DNA of 64,000 nt, from NCBI GenBank assembly GCA_022539475.1, contig VCMS01000242.1, forward strand, positions 21,079-85,078. Direction: 5' to 3'. Each line of letters begins with the position of its first letter. The first letter of the stretch is position 1. Source of the stretch: Gracilaria domingensis. Lineage: Eukaryota > Rhodophyta > Florideophyceae > Gracilariales > Gracilariaceae. The notes beneath the pieces are model-generated. The model did not search any database. It was not told the DNA's origin and saw only the letters and a list, made by a program, of their open reading frames with translations. This document shows positions 63,599 through 64,000 of this stretch, in pieces. The translations under genes were made by a program, and so were the position numbers.

Positions 63599-64000
63599 AT
63601 GGATGCGATATGGACTTCTTCTGATATCCAGCGTATGAAAGCCGCGGTTAATCAAGTTCGTATTACGCAGGGACGCAAAGAAGCCAAAGAAGATTTGGAT
63701 GCAAACCCTGACTCTCTTTCTGCAAACGCAGATAGTTATAATCAAGAGAAGGACATATATGTCTCTCAAAGTGACCTTGATGACACCACTACTTTCTCTA
63801 GCTTTGACTACGACACAAAGATGTGGATGAGCGCTGCCGTAAGAAGGTTGTATCCAAAAGAGCTTGAACCACACGGTTCAAGAAGCATCATAAGCGAGGA
63901 TCTTTCCCCCATACCTGAAACTTTTACGTATCAAACTCAGCTACAATCGAGACCTGGTACGAAACATGGGAAAGGAGGACGTCGTCACGCCCCAGGAGCA
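63599..64000 (+). CDS. Unknown protein, 5' part, runs off the window
   Basis: ATG 63599 opens a frame that stays open to the last base (134 codons). It begins MDAIWTSSDIQRMKAAVNQV, with a helical, charged N-terminus, then YDTKMWMSAAVRRLYPKELE and a basic end. No domain recognised. It is divergent from PIF1 and may belong to the same AT-rich element. Confidence 0.5.
   Translation, partial: MDAIWTSSDIQRMKAAVNQVRITQGRKEAKEDLDANPDSLSANADSYNQEKDIYVSQSDLDDTTTFSSFDYDTKMWMSAAVRRLYPKELEPHGSRSIISEDLSPIPETFTYQTQLQSRPGTKHGKGGRRHAPGA

Larger units (their letters stand above)
58351..64000. other. AT-rich island with a PIF1 helicase gene
   Basis: From about 58,400 the base content drops sharply in GC, with A/T runs at 58700-58980, and stays low to the window end. 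It holds an unknown plus-strand gene, a minus-strand PIF1-type helicase and a second plus-strand gene running off the end. Different composition, no introns and a helicase suggest an inserted element (plasmid-like, viral or Helitron-like), but no terminal repeats, Rep/HUH motif, capsid or polymerase gene is visible. Confidence 0.4.

Noticed and set aside
1-64000. CRISPR arrays, operons with ribosome binding sites, riboswitches
   Set aside because: Gene content, intron, TATA boxes and an RNA polymerase III tRNA gene are eukaryotic; no regularly spaced repeats were seen.

Overview
The window is nuclear DNA from an intron-poor eukaryote. It holds condensin CAP-H, MUS81, SRP72, MED21, Gemin6-like and NUP192/205-like sequence, a sphingolipid-type desaturase and a eukaryotic initiator tRNA-Met. 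Only one clear spliceosomal intron was found (81 bp, in a zinc-finger gene). A TPLATE-like (TSET) gene, few introns and GC-rich islands next to AT-rich blocks would fit a red alga, but this is inference; no marker fixes the species.

Layout. 1-7447: 3' part of a degraded Ty3/gypsy chromovirus (RT, RNase H, integrase, long disordered linker, chromodomain), with a large antisense ORF before the polypurine tract and 3' LTR. It abuts the 3' end of a Cys/His-rich gene. 9.5-11.4 kb: broken FAD-linked lactone oxidase. 11.9-23.2 kb: the best-preserved block, with MUS81, desaturase, stand-alone SelD-type NDH-like flavoprotein, initiator tRNA, PAP2-like membrane protein and CAP-H. 24.3-26.8 kb: GC-rich repeats and a DIM1 fragment. 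27.9-34.5 kb: CHAT/separase-like gene, broken coiled-coil gene, interrupted TPLATE-like gene and a broken unknown. 35.4-44.5 kb: two C2H2 zinc-finger genes with TATA boxes, a tyrosine-recombinase-like protein and an unknown 541-residue protein. 44.8-56.1 kb: a run of truncated or mutated conserved genes (aldo/keto reductase, Gemin6, MED21, ornithine decarboxylase, DHX33-like helicase, NUP192/205, AIF, SRP72). 58.4-64 kb: an AT-rich island with a PIF1-type helicase between two unknown ORFs.

Main pattern. About 15 kb of coding sequence is clean, while roughly a dozen neighbouring conserved genes carry frameshifts and in-frame stops of all three kinds, or are truncated. That two-class distribution argues against uniform sequencing error or an altered genetic code and points to relic duplicates. 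The most unusual intact genes are a MUS81 with a long linker rich in SUMO-interaction-like motifs and a tyrosine-recombinase-like protein that begins with one. GC-rich dispersed repeats and several long perfect hairpins lie at the borders of broken genes.
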